Below, in pieces: positions 34,262 through 43,782 of a stretch of DNA of 64,000 nt. The position numbers were made by a program, and so were the translations under genes. How positions within the stretch are numbered: the first letter of the stretch is position 1; every line of letters starts with the position of its first letter. Below the pieces are notes generated by a model. That model was not told where the DNA came from and searched no databases. It was given only the letters and a program-made list of their open reading frames with translations. This DNA is from an uncultured Lachnospiraceae bacterium. GTDB taxonomy: Bacteria; Bacillota; Clostridia; Lachnospirales; Lachnospiraceae. Where the stretch lies: contig CALFCS010000190.1 of the NCBI GenBank assembly GCA_937950565.1, forward strand, positions 1-64,000, given 5' to 3'.

Positions 34262-35998
34262 TTATTGTTCTATCTCGACTGGAATAAATGAAAATTTGGT
34301 TACATCAAATAATCCCATATCTGTGAGCTTAACTTCCGGGATGACCGCAAGAGACATAAAGCAAAGCGTCATCACAGGCTCAACTGTACGGTGAATACCA
34401 AGCTGCGTATAAGCAGATTCATGAATAGCATCCAGCTTTTCAGCAACTTGCTCGCCTGACTGATCGCTCATCAGACCGGCAATCGGCATCGGCATACTAT
34501 CAATAACCTCTCCATTTTTTACCAGAACGATTCCTCCATTCTGTTTCTCCAAACATTTTACTGCAAATTCCATTTCATCATCATTGACTCCAACGACAAT
34601 GATATTATGTGAATCATGTGCAATAGAAAGTGCAACTGCCCCTTCCTGAATACCATAGCCTTTCAGGAATCCACAGGCAACATTTCCTGTGCCCTGATGT
34701 CTTTCTACTACCGCAACCTTCACAATATCAACATCTTTAGACCAGACAAATTCGCCCTGCTCATCTAATTTGACAGTTGCCTCTGCCTTCTTAGTCACAA
34801 CACCGCCCGGCTGAATCTCAATCACATTTACATGTCCTGTTTTCAGGTTCATCTTGAATTTTTCTTTAGAAAAATCTTTGAGATAAACGCTCTGCATAAC
34901 GCTGGAAATATCATAACGTTCAACCGGAGGTAAATACTCACCACGCTCTGCTGTCAGCTTACCTCTCATCCATACTCTGTCTACATGGAATTCACGCAGG
35001 TCATCCAGAAGAACAATATCAGCACGGTATCCCGGAGCAATTGCGCCGCGGTCATAAAGCCGGAAGCATTCTGCCGCATTAATGGTTGCCATGCGAAGAG
35101 CAGTAACCGGATCCAGTCCTTCCTCCACACAAATGCGCAGATGATTATCCAGGTGACCTTCCTGCAAAATCGTCTTCGGCTGGCGGTCATCCGAGCAAAG
35201 CAGACATCTGCGGCTATTCTCCGGCGTTACACCCTTAAGCAGTGTGCGCAGGTCATGACACGCCGAGCCCTGACGCAGCAGTACATACATTCCACATGCA
35301 ATACGTTCCTGCATATCTTCTACAGTCGCACATTCGTGATCGCCCTGGATTCTGGCTGCCGCATAACCATTGAGCGCCAGTCCTGACAGCCCCGGAGAAT
35401 GTCCGTCTATCAACTTGCCTTCTTCTTTTGCTAACAATAATTTATCCAGGACACTGTCATCGGTAGAAAGCACGCCTGGGAAATTCATAAACTCGCCAAG
35501 TCCAAGAATCTTTTCCCTCTTGATTGGCTCGTCCATCTGCTCCGCCTCAATGGTTGCACCCGCATGCTCAAATGGTGTTGCCGGCACACAGGACGGTAAC
35601 ATATACTGAATGTCAAGTGCAGTATTTTCAGCCGCTTTCATCATATAATCTAATCCTTTGATTCCACACACATTAACGATTTCATGCGGGTCCGCAATAA
35701 TCGTTGTTCCACCGTGCGGAACTAAAAGCCGTCCTAATTCCTCCGGACACAGATAGGAAGATTCAATATGAATATGGCTGTCAATAAATCCTGGAACTGC
35801 ATAACGGCCTTCTGCATCGATTTCCGTTTCGCCATGATACTGCCCGACACCGGCAATCTGATCTCCACAAAGCGCAATATCTCCTTCTACAAATTTTCCG
35901 GAAAATACATCCAGCACTTTACAGTTTTTAATGACTGTATCTGCCGGAATCTCGCCAGATGCAGTTTTGATTAATTTTCTAAGCATTTCTTTATTCAA
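34262..35998 (-). CDS. ade: Adenine deaminase
   Basis: 578 residues, full length for AdeC-type amidohydrolases that convert adenine to hypoxanthine with release of ammonia. N-terminal strand domain, then the metal-binding H-I-H-I-E-S-S (~residue 91), glutamate in L-G-E-F-M-N-F, histidine in I-D-G-H-S-P-G, histidine in G-D-H-E and aspartate in S-D-D-R-Q-P. The C-terminal domain contains A-H-D-S-H-N-I-I. All expected ligands are present, so it should be active. It is the middle gene of a three-gene purine operon. Confidence 0.93.
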   Translation of the reverse strand: MNKEMLRKLIKTASGEIPADTVIKNCKVLDVFSGKFVEGDIALCGDQIAGVGQYHGETEIDAEGRYAVPGFIDSHIHIESSYLCPEELGRLLVPHGGTTIIADPHEIVNVCGIKGLDYMMKAAENTALDIQYMLPSCVPATPFEHAGATIEAEQMDEPIKREKILGLGEFMNFPGVLSTDDSVLDKLLLAKEEGKLIDGHSPGLSGLALNGYAAARIQGDHECATVEDMQERIACGMYVLLRQGSACHDLRTLLKGVTPENSRRCLLCSDDRQPKTILQEGHLDNHLRICVEEGLDPVTALRMATINAAECFRLYDRGAIAPGYRADIVLLDDLREFHVDRVWMRGKLTAERGEYLPPVERYDISSVMQSVYLKDFSKEKFKMNLKTGHVNVIEIQPGGVVTKKAEATVKLDEQGEFVWSKDVDIVKVAVVERHQGTGNVACGFLKGYGIQEGAVALSIAHDSHNIIVVGVNDDEMEFAVKCLEKQNGGIVLVKNGEVIDSMPMPIAGLMSDQSGEQVAEKLDAIHESAYTQLGIHRTVEPVMTLCFMSLAVIPEVKLTDMGLFDVTKFSFIPVEIEQ

Positions 35999-36058
35999 AA
36001 CAGGATTCCCCTTTCTTCTATATTTCTCTATGTTATTTTATATCTATCTATATTTCTT

Positions 36059-37840
36059 CTATACTTCTCTCAGCTTTAAAACAGGATCAAATGTTGTTAA
36101 TGCAAGATAATCAACCGGTCCTACATCCGTAACAGCATAATCCGGAATCGCCGTAATCGGAAGGAAGAACATATACATCATCGGATTTGGCAGATCAGAA
36201 CCAAGCTCACGCGTTGCAAGATCAATCCGTTTCTCCTGTTCTGCAACCTCTTCCGGCTCGCAGTCACTTACAATACCGCCAATCGGCAATGGCAGAAATT
36301 CAATAATTTCCCCATCTGCAACAACAACCTGGCCACCGCCCTGCTCAATCAGATAATTCGCAGCAATTGACATATCCTCAGCGCTTACACCCATAACTAC
36401 AAGGTTGTTGTCATCCGGTGCGGCAGACGATGCCATTGCTCCCTTTTTCAGCTTCCATCCGGAACAAAACGCAAGCGCTTTATTTCCATTTCTTCCGAAA
36501 CGCTCCAGCACGGAAACCATAGCCACATCCTGTTCCGGATCTGGTTTCACAACACCATTTTCTACTTTCAATACAACATCTCTTCTCTTGCGGACAAATG
36601 GTCCTTTTACATCGATTGCCAGGACATCAGCCTGTCCATTCTGAATTCCTACATGATATTCAAAATCCTCTTTTGTGGTCAGCGCACATTTCAAAGCGCC
36701 CTTAAGTACAGAACTTCTTTCCGGTGCGTGTAGCTCATAAGAAAGATGTTCATTTTCCGCAACCATTTTTCCGTTTGTCATAACTTTGGCAATCTTAAAT
36801 TCTTCCAGACTGTCAACAAACAGAATATCTGCAATACGTCCCGGACAGATAGAGCCAACTAAATGATCGATGCGGTATGCCTCAGCACTGTTAATCGTAG
36901 CCATCTGGATTGCGGTCATTGGATCAACGCCGGCTTTCATTGCAAGACGTACAACATTGTCAAGATGTCCTTTCGACAAAATATCTGTTGCAGTCACATC
37001 ATCCGTACAGAAGCTTACGCGGCGCGCAAATGCCGGATTCACTTCCGTTACAGCACGGATATTTTCCTCAAGGAAATGTGTAACACAAGATTCACGGATC
37101 AGCATATGCATACCTTTACGCATCTTCTCCACAACTTCCTCATGGTCATAGCTTTCATGGTCGAGACGGACTCCCGCACACAAATATCCATTCAAATCAT
37201 TGCCTCTTGCCATTGGCGCACAGCCAAATACCGGCAGACGGTTTTTAAATGCTTCAGCAATAGCGCCAAGTGTATCCTCATCTTCTTCCTGAATAAACTC
37301 ACGTACCGTTTCCCAGACACCGTAACATTCCGGCCACTGCTGTACCTCTGCGTGTACTTCTTTATTAAAATTAAATGCAATCGTAGATTCTGGGATTGTA
37401 TATGGAGTTTTATATGGCGCTCCCCAAAATACCTTAAGCGGACTCTTTTTGACTTCGTCCAAAACCTCCCTGAGACCTTCAAGACCCGAAACAGAAATAT
37501 ACTCATCAAGACCGGAAATCATGCTTGTTGTACCATGTGGTACAACCGCTTTTGCATAGCTGGTAATACTAAGCTTACTGCACTCACTGTGAATGTGTCC
37601 ATCAATCATACCTGGAACCAGATAACGGCCTTCTGCATCAATAATCTCTGTGTCTGGTCCAATATATGCCTCTACGTCACCCACTGCGGCAATCATATCA
37701 TTATAGATTGCCACATCCGCCGGATATATCTCGCTTGACATTACGTTAACAAGCTGTCCGCCGCGAATTACCTTGTGTGCCGGAATCGTGGCTCTGCCCG
37801 CACGGATTCTTTCTTTCAAATCAGATACACTTCTTTCCAT
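36059..37840 (-). CDS. Adenine deaminase paralogue with altered metal site
   Basis: 593 residues, aligned along its whole length with the downstream adenine deaminase. It keeps D-G-H-I-H-S-E (HxH), the glutamate (G-V-W-E-T-V), D-H-E-S and C-T-D-D-V, but the position of D-G-H-S-P-G in the true enzyme reads F-G-C-A-P-M, so a metal-binding histidine is replaced by cysteine. The fold and amidohydrolase superfamily are clear; the substrate may be another purine or a related base, or the enzyme may use a different metal arrangement. First gene of the operon, behind a strong promoter and a long leader. Confidence 0.85.
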   Translation of the reverse strand: MERSVSDLKERIRAGRATIPAHKVIRGGQLVNVMSSEIYPADVAIYNDMIAAVGDVEAYIGPDTEIIDAEGRYLVPGMIDGHIHSECSKLSITSYAKAVVPHGTTSMISGLDEYISVSGLEGLREVLDEVKKSPLKVFWGAPYKTPYTIPESTIAFNFNKEVHAEVQQWPECYGVWETVREFIQEEDEDTLGAIAEAFKNRLPVFGCAPMARGNDLNGYLCAGVRLDHESYDHEEVVEKMRKGMHMLIRESCVTHFLEENIRAVTEVNPAFARRVSFCTDDVTATDILSKGHLDNVVRLAMKAGVDPMTAIQMATINSAEAYRIDHLVGSICPGRIADILFVDSLEEFKIAKVMTNGKMVAENEHLSYELHAPERSSVLKGALKCALTTKEDFEYHVGIQNGQADVLAIDVKGPFVRKRRDVVLKVENGVVKPDPEQDVAMVSVLERFGRNGNKALAFCSGWKLKKGAMASSAAPDDNNLVVMGVSAEDMSIAANYLIEQGGGQVVVADGEIIEFLPLPIGGIVSDCEPEEVAEQEKRIDLATRELGSDLPNPMMYMFFLPITAIPDYAVTDVGPVDYLALTTFDPVLKLREV

Positions 37841-37901
37841 AGCTATCTCTCCTTTTAAAGCTCTTCTTTATGTAGTTTTCGTTCATGTTGAGTAAAAATA
37901 A

Positions 37902-37972
37902 AGATACATCCCGGACGCACAGAACCGTCCAAAAAATAGCTGGTTCAGGTTTCTCGTCCTCAAGATATATCT
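37902..37972 (-). promoter_or_regulatory. Candidate structured leader (riboswitch-like) of the purine operon
   Basis: In the ~170-base leader, AGATATATC pairs with GATGTATCT as a closing helix. Inside is a GGACG-GTTCTGTG-CGTCC hairpin whose loop GTTC can pair with GAAC upstream (pseudoknot). This does not show the conserved core of the purine riboswitch (TATA...TCTACC...) that often precedes adenine deaminases, and I cannot name it. Confidence 0.4.
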
Positions 37973-38016
37973 AACAGAATTTCGACCACATAGTGATATT
38001 ATTTTTTTCTGATTAT

Positions 38017-38045
38017 AGATTAAACGTTCCCTTAAAAAATGTCAA
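38017..38045 (-). promoter_or_regulatory. Sigma-A-type promoter of the purine operon
   Basis: Minus strand: TTGACA at 38045-38040, 17-base spacer, TAATCT at 38022-38017. Predicted start near 38010, giving a leader of about 170 bases before the deaminase paralogue. Confidence 0.65.
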
Positions 38046-38090
38046 GTAAATCCGCACACAAAAACACCACAAAAATAACAGTTCAGCCAT

Positions 38091-38111
38091 AAAAACGGAG
38101 CTGCTGCTCCG
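38091..38111 (-). terminator. Rho-independent terminator after the XRE-type regulator
   Basis: Minus strand CGGAGC-AGCA-GCTCCG followed by TTTTT, nine bases after the regulator stop. It separates the regulator from the purine operon promoter. Confidence 0.8.
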
Positions 38112-38119
38112 GCAGATAT

Positions 38120-39595
38120 TCATCTGCTTTTGCGGCCGCCCCCTTTCAATAACTTCTTTAATATACAAATTGTTTCATCCATGCTGTAAAAATATTTTCT
38201 ATCCAGGGTTTCAAAATAATCCCGAAGCGCATGCAAAAGCCCTGGTTCATGAAGCTCCAGAAAAATGCGCTCTCTCCGTATCGTCGGTATCAAAAGATAC
38301 CCTTCCTGCATGGAACTGTAAAGACAAATGTCTGCAGCAGCAATCGGACTATCCGCCCGGAGCATTTGATACTTTCCTGTCTTACACCGGTCTATCAGAC
38401 GGCGGAGCAGCAACAGCCTGTCATTGTAGTCCAGCGGTCGGTAAACCGATGCAGGCAGATCAGATATCCTTCCGGACTCGGCAAACCTTTGAATACCCAA
38501 TTCCGTAAAAATATAGGTTACTTCTGATCTCTCCGATACTTCAGCTGTCCGTAAAATATATTCAACAGCTCTCTCCTGAATCTGGTCCTGCAATAACAAC
38601 TCCGGATACAAATACTTTCCCAAAAATTCTGTTGGAATCATAGGCATCAGACATGCTTCCGGCTGAAAACTTATCCCTTTGTTTCCCAAATTAATGCTTT
38701 CGAAACTTTTTAATTGCTTATCTATTGAATTTAGTTTACACGCCATCAAAGAAGCATCCTTTTTTAAGGACTCAAACAAGAAATGCAAATGCTCTATCGT
38801 CTCCCTTCCCGACAGCAGCATCCCATATTTCCCTTCCATGGAAAATACAATTGCATATTCCGATGTCAGAATCATAGAAGACAAAAAATTAAATCTGCTG
38901 TTATGAGAAACAATATTATCATAATAACAATAAGGCTGATAAGTACATACACTCTGTATAAACATCGGAAGAATATTCTGGAGACAATACAAATTATAAT
39001 CTCTCTTATCTGAAACAATATCATTTGTATTACTCAGACAAAAAATATGTTCAATTTCCAGATTCTTTCTCTTCACTCCCGCATAGAGCAGCATATCCAT
39101 AATATTATTATCCTCCGGCTGCATCAGCAATTTTATTCTTCCGGCTGATTTATCTGCTTCTACATGAAGCACGCTGGAAATCAAATGCTTCAGCTGTCTG
39201 TCCTTCATAACAGTTCCCTGGACAGAACCCAACTCCCGCTCATTCACTATCACAGCTTCTTCCCAAAGTGTTCCGACTCCCAGCTCCGGAACCGTTACCG
39301 GAAAAGACGTCAGGAAATCCTGCACACTTTTTCTTCGATGGTACGCATCGTAACCCATAACCGTAATCTGATACGCTTCCATTAACCGTTTTTTCTCCAT
39401 TGGCTTCAGACGCATATACTCTGAAATTCTCCCAACAATCTCCTCGGATGCAGGATTTCGTTTCCCATTAATCAGCTTATACATATTCGAACGGTCAATC
39501 CCACAAAACTGCGCAATCGAGTAGGTCCGGATGTCTTTTTCCTTCATATAAAATTCCAGGACAGTAGAAAATGGTGTCATCTTATTGTTCTCCAT
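38120..39595 (-). CDS. XRE-type HTH protein with large C-terminal sensor-like region
   Basis: 491 residues. Residues ~22-70 form a helix-turn-helix (S-I-A-Q-F-C-G-I-D-R-S-N-M-Y-K-L, then I-N-G-K-R-N-P-A-S). The remaining ~400 residues are a soluble, unrecognised region with alternating helices and strands; no membrane segment. It is a probable transcription regulator with a ligand- or protein-binding part, located just upstream of the purine operon on the same strand but separated by a terminator. Whether it controls that operon is unknown. The length is unusual for XRE proteins, which mostly have short partners. Confidence 0.7.
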   Translation of the reverse strand: MENNKMTPFSTVLEFYMKEKDIRTYSIAQFCGIDRSNMYKLINGKRNPASEEIVGRISEYMRLKPMEKKRLMEAYQITVMGYDAYHRRKSVQDFLTSFPVTVPELGVGTLWEEAVIVNERELGSVQGTVMKDRQLKHLISSVLHVEADKSAGRIKLLMQPEDNNIMDMLLYAGVKRKNLEIEHIFCLSNTNDIVSDKRDYNLYCLQNILPMFIQSVCTYQPYCYYDNIVSHNSRFNFLSSMILTSEYAIVFSMEGKYGMLLSGRETIEHLHFLFESLKKDASLMACKLNSIDKQLKSFESINLGNKGISFQPEACLMPMIPTEFLGKYLYPELLLQDQIQERAVEYILRTAEVSERSEVTYIFTELGIQRFAESGRISDLPASVYRPLDYNDRLLLLRRLIDRCKTGKYQMLRADSPIAAADICLYSSMQEGYLLIPTIRRERIFLELHEPGLLHALRDYFETLDRKYFYSMDETICILKKLLKGGGRKSR

Positions 39596-39698
39596 ATCTC
39601 TTATGTATTAAAATGCAGATGCGCATCCCCTATTGTCCATTTTAACAATACTTTTATATTTTGTAAATATACTCCTTGTTCCAAACACTCAAATTATA

Positions 39699-41498
39699 TC
39701 AAATCAATGATATGATTCCCGTAGTTCTCAAGCCATCTAACAATGCTTTGGGATTTGCCTGCTTCTTTGCAGATCTAATATCGGAATATTCTTTATAATT
39801 ATCTTTTATCATTTCAAATATTTCTTCCACATCACTATTCCGATGACTTTCCCAACATTGCACTACTTCCGATACAAATGTTGTAAGATAGTCTTCCAAA
39901 TGTTCAATATATTGCAACAATGGTATAGTATCATTCAATGCGGAGTGTGCGATTTCATTTCTTATTCTATATAGACGACCTATCTGACGTTTTACGTTTA
40001 TATAATGGTTATCTATTCTAGTAAACATTGCTTCCGAATCCGTTGCTAATTTCCGCATTTCTTTACATCTCTCTAGTAACAAATTATTGACGGCACATTT
40101 CGACAATATTTCTTTATACAACTGCTCATCATTTAATGCAGCAATAACGTCTTGTACTACCTTTCTCTTGTCTGGATGTTTTAATTGGATACTTTTCGCA
40201 CTTAAAGTGAAATTGACATTACATCTCAAACAGTCCTCTATGAAATTTCTAAAGCAGCGGTATATATATTTAGAACATAGTGCAGGCGGTACAGTTTCCA
40301 AAACATTACTAATTATATTTTCGTACATATCAGTACGACACAATGACTCTAATGCCACCCAAAGATTTATAAATTTATCTTCCTGCGCATAAGAAACCTT
40401 TCCTATATTTGCATAACTATATGTCGCACGAAGTTTTGTTTTCAAAACTCCATCAGTATTTTTATCAAGCTCTTCTGAACTTCTGAAAATTCTGTTTGCA
40501 CCTTCTATGTAATCATATGTACTATACAAATCCTTTGACTTTAACAAATTATTATATCCATTTGATATGTTAACAGCTATCCAACTAATATCTCGAATAT
40601 TCCACGCCTCCACTAAATTATAGAAACTTAATTTATTCAAAACATTTGCAAATCTTGAAATTGCTCTATGAGAAGCTGTATATATATCATACGAAAATTC
40701 TCTCAAATCAACATACTCTTGATTATGCTCCACTTTGTTAGCGAAATCTGGATATTCATCTATTATACCTTGTCCGCTAATCAATCTTATGCCCATATTT
40801 TGAATTTTTTCTTTAACTTTCTCTAATGCATTACTTTTCTTTTGACCAGGCACATTTCGAGGGCGAATTCGTAACGGTAAAAAAATACGATATTCATCCA
40901 AATTCTCATTCAGTAATCTATTTCTAAAATTCACCCAGTTATCCGGGTTTTCCTTACTTTCATTCAATATACTAACCAGTTTACCCAACGCTTTTGCAGA
41001 CCAGCCTCGACTAATACAACAGCTAACCAACTGATTTGTCTTTCCGATAATTTTAGGTATATCATTATTATCTATGCTTTTTTCAACACTTGAAATCAAT
41101 TTTTCAAAATAATCTTTTTTCACTATGTTTAAACAATATTCAAGTTGATGTATAAGCGTCCTTTGAGCCGCATCACTATCGCATTTCATTCCCAAGTGAG
41201 ATAATAGCCTTGCTCTAACCGTTGGATACCGCTCCATCAAAACATAATCTTTTTTTACTAATAAAGCTGTCTCATTTGCACACTCTTCTATATTTTTATT
41301 ATTGCTATGGTATCTATTTAAACGTTGATACAATACTTTTTTCAATTCTTCTAAAGCAGAAATCGTATTCATAATCTTAAATTGATATGTATCCAATGTT
41401 TTTTCATCAGTTAATTCAAGCCATACCTGATAAAACAAATAATATTTTGAATCAACACCCTTTTTATCTAAATCTACGTTATTAAAATTATTTTTCAT
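39699..41498 (-). CDS. HEPN-domain protein (ApeA-like candidate)
   Basis: 599 residues, helical, no membrane segment. Near residues 512-520 it has R-N-E-I-A-H-S, the R-x4-H signature of HEPN RNases, and upstream the W-V-A-L-E-S-L segment typical of ApeA-like HEPN domains. HEPN proteins of this kind cut RNA in toxin or anti-phage settings. The gene is single, AT-rich compared with neighbours, and sits beside an AAA ATPase gene often found in defence islands. The N-terminal ~350 residues are unassigned and might sense the trigger. Role in defence is inference. Confidence 0.65.
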   Translation of the reverse strand: MKNNFNNVDLDKKGVDSKYYLFYQVWLELTDEKTLDTYQFKIMNTISALEELKKVLYQRLNRYHSNNKNIEECANETALLVKKDYVLMERYPTVRARLLSHLGMKCDSDAAQRTLIHQLEYCLNIVKKDYFEKLISSVEKSIDNNDIPKIIGKTNQLVSCCISRGWSAKALGKLVSILNESKENPDNWVNFRNRLLNENLDEYRIFLPLRIRPRNVPGQKKSNALEKVKEKIQNMGIRLISGQGIIDEYPDFANKVEHNQEYVDLREFSYDIYTASHRAISRFANVLNKLSFYNLVEAWNIRDISWIAVNISNGYNNLLKSKDLYSTYDYIEGANRIFRSSEELDKNTDGVLKTKLRATYSYANIGKVSYAQEDKFINLWVALESLCRTDMYENIISNVLETVPPALCSKYIYRCFRNFIEDCLRCNVNFTLSAKSIQLKHPDKRKVVQDVIAALNDEQLYKEILSKCAVNNLLLERCKEMRKLATDSEAMFTRIDNHYINVKRQIGRLYRIRNEIAHSALNDTIPLLQYIEHLEDYLTTFVSEVVQCWESHRNSDVEEIFEMIKDNYKEYSDIRSAKKQANPKALLDGLRTTGIISLI

Positions 41499-41568
41499 GT
41501 GTACCCCTCTTGACTTTCACGCCTGGAAAACCTATAATTATTACATATAGATAAGGTCTATATTATTA

Positions 41569-41627
41569 AGAGACACGTTTAACGACATTGAGCTAAAGCC
41601 ATTTCGTTTTACCTGTCTCTTTTTTTA
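41569..41627. other. Long imperfect hairpin between HEPN and ATPase genes
   Basis: Arms AGAGACA...TGTCTCT with further pairing inside (GTTTAACGACAT against ATTTCGTTTTAC) and a T-run on the plus-strand side. Both neighbours are on the minus strand, so as a terminator it points the wrong way. It could be a bidirectional element or a small mobile-element remnant. Confidence 0.4.
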
Positions 41628-41689
41628 TTTTATACTTTCTAAATTCAAAAAACAATCTTTTCTACTAAATATGTTCAATGCCCGGCCAC

Positions 41690-42895
41690 TCACCTCCACT
41701 CACTACTCGTGATATTCTGCAAATACGGATCTGCACCATATCTCCCTTCCATATACTGCTTGTCAAAAGCAGCCGTGCTGTTGACTCTTTCATTATCCTC
41801 CCTTCGGATTTCATATAGAGAATAAATCTCACTGCCATGGCTTTCGTTCAATGCTGCAAACCATATTTCATCTCTACGAAATACTGTATTCTTCATAGTA
41901 GCCATATCATGAGATGTAAATAACAACTGTGCCCCATACTTATTAATCTTCGGATTCTTAAACAAAGAAATAACATAGCGCAACAACTTCGGATGCAGCT
42001 TCGCATCCAGCTCATCGATAATAACCAGTCTCCCTTCCTGCAATGCAGCCAACAATACCGGAAGGGTAGCGATTAGCTTCTTCGTCCCATCCGACTCATG
42101 ATCAAACGACAGTTCATATTCTATATCTCCGATTCTGCGCTTCAGATATAACTGTTTTTCTTTTTCATCAAGTCTATAATCATTTATATCTATCCCCATA
42201 TCATTTAAAAGTAAAAGAATCTGCTTTTTCATTTTCTCATCATCCGAAACCATAATCTGCATCTCTGCTATAGGATTTGCATAACTACGGACGATGCAGG
42301 ACTCAAACCATTCTTGCACCTCTGCAATTACAGGAATATTATAATTAATTGCAAGGAAAGATAAAAACGGCATCTTCACATTAATGCTGGTATTCACATT
42401 TTCCTTCTTCAGAATTGTTCCGAGACTGATTTCTTCATCCCCACGATAAAAAATATGAGCAGGTTTCTTTCCTCCGATTTTCTTTCTGTCCAGTGCTTCC
42501 GCAGATATTTCATCCTTTAAAACCGCCAGATAATAACGATATTCATATTCTCCTGTTCGGAAAAATATCTGAAACTCCGTCGGTCCTTCTGCTGATATCT
42601 TATCAAACAAATACGGCTCTGCCACCACTCTCTGCTGCATAATTAATGATTTCCGGTTTTTCTCCAAATCATGAATCGGTTTTACTACAGTAGAAATCAG
42701 ACTTGCCAATGCCAGCAGCAGATTTGATTTCCCGCCTCCGTTAGGACCGTACACAGCACTTACAGGTAAAAGATTGCTGCACTTATCCTTCCTAATCAGA
42801 CTATCAGCAAATTCTGGAATTGATGAAGCTTGAAAATCAAACGTAGTTTCCTCCCTATAAGACTTAAAGTTCTGAAACGAAAACTGACAAAGCAT
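41690..42895 (-). CDS. AAA15/AAA21-family ATPase (RloC/OLD-like, putative defence)
   Basis: 401 residues. Begins F-S-F-Q-N-F-K-S-Y-R, typical of SMC/ABC-like ATPases, with Walker A G-P-N-G-G-G-K-S (~residues 51-58), a Walker B R-L-V-I-I-D-E-L-D-A-K-L-H-P (~290) and the switch F-T-S-H-D. This is the COG1106 type, often encoded with an RloB-like partner in abortive-infection and anti-phage loci. No RloB-like gene follows; the next gene is the HEPN protein after a 191-base gap. The possible pairing ATPase + HEPN RNase is suggestive only. Own leader of ~220 bases upstream without visible gene. Confidence 0.8.
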   Translation of the reverse strand: MLCQFSFQNFKSYREETTFDFQASSIPEFADSLIRKDKCSNLLPVSAVYGPNGGGKSNLLLALASLISTVVKPIHDLEKNRKSLIMQQRVVAEPYLFDKISAEGPTEFQIFFRTGEYEYRYYLAVLKDEISAEALDRKKIGGKKPAHIFYRGDEEISLGTILKKENVNTSINVKMPFLSFLAINYNIPVIAEVQEWFESCIVRSYANPIAEMQIMVSDDEKMKKQILLLLNDMGIDINDYRLDEKEKQLYLKRRIGDIEYELSFDHESDGTKKLIATLPVLLAALQEGRLVIIDELDAKLHPKLLRYVISLFKNPKINKYGAQLLFTSHDMATMKNTVFRRDEIWFAALNESHGSEIYSLYEIRREDNERVNSTAAFDKQYMEGRYGADPYLQNITSSEWR

Positions 42896-43055
42896 TTTGT
42901 TCCCCTCCTTTTTCCGACTAAATTCCTGGCTAAATTATATCATTATTATTCTCACCTTTCAACTTTTATATTCGATTTCAAAAAAAATATTTTTTATTTT
43001 GATTAAAAAAATATAATTTTCTGCATTTAATTCTGTTTATGCCTTTAAGTGACCT

Positions 43056-43100
43056 TTAAAAAACTGCCACCTTAGCGAATAAATATTCGCAAAGTGACAG
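43056..43100 (-). terminator. Terminator of the zinc-ribbon gene pair
   Basis: Minus strand CTGTCACTTTGCGAATA...TATTCGCTAAGGTGGCAG followed by TTTTTT, directly after the stop at 43117. Confidence 0.8.
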
Positions 43101-43116
43101 CTTTCACAAACCGACT

Positions 43117-43767
43117 TTATTTTCCCTTATCTTCATAATAATCGCAAACTTGTTGTATATAGTAAGCAATGATCCCCATTGCAATTGACGCATTTCTGTA
43201 AAGACTGATGGTGTCTACTGTTAAAAACGCTCTTGCTATATTTCTTCTCCACCATATATTAAATACATAATTTTCTCCATAATTCACATCATATATTATG
43301 CCTTTATACAAAATAACCGGGGTGCCATCTACATCCGATGCTTTCTCTATCGTAAAACCCAGCGGCATTAATACCGGTATCAAACGATTAATGAGTTCCG
43401 GATAAGGAATCTGATTTTCAATATAAAATGTGTACTCCCTCAGCATAGGTGCAAGACCCTGTGCAATTTTATTTTTTATAATCCAGCCAAAACACAGAGC
43501 GAAGAAAAACGCAAATATTATGCCCAAGAAATTACTCCCCATTACTATAAAAATAATTTCCATTACAATTACCATTACAACATAAATAATATTCCACTTT
43601 CTTCCGCCATCTGTAATAGGTTCTGCAGATTGTAAAACCAGCGCCTCCTTTTTATTTTGTTTCGTACTTTTTTTACCCGTTTCTGCTTTTTCGCTCAGCT
43701 CCGCCCCACAGGCCGGACAAATCTTCCATTCAGCCTTTACTTCTTTCCCACATTTACTGCAAAACAT
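43117..43767 (-). CDS. Zinc-ribbon membrane protein
   Basis: 216 residues. N-terminal zinc ribbon with two C-x-x-C pairs (M-F-C-S-K-C-G-K and I-C-P-A-C-G), a basic linker, and two membrane helices at ~60-95. The C-terminal ~110 residues should be cytoplasmic or peripheral with no recognised motif. It follows the related zinc-ribbon gene by 15 bases and ends at a strong terminator, so the two form an operon. Zinc-ribbon plus membrane anchor proteins are common in Lachnospiraceae; function unknown. Confidence 0.7.
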   Translation of the reverse strand: MFCSKCGKEVKAEWKICPACGAELSEKAETGKKSTKQNKKEALVLQSAEPITDGGRKWNIIYVVMVIVMEIIFIVMGSNFLGIIFAFFFALCFGWIIKNKIAQGLAPMLREYTFYIENQIPYPELINRLIPVLMPLGFTIEKASDVDGTPVILYKGIIYDVNYGENYVFNIWWRRNIARAFLTVDTISLYRNASIAMGIIAYYIQQVCDYYEDKGK

Positions 43768-43782
43768 CCTCTCACCCTCTGT

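Noticed and set aside
37861..38010. Purine riboswitch upstream of the adenine deaminase genes
   Set aside because: The conserved junction sequences of that class are not present on the transcribed strand, so only an unnamed structured leader is reported.
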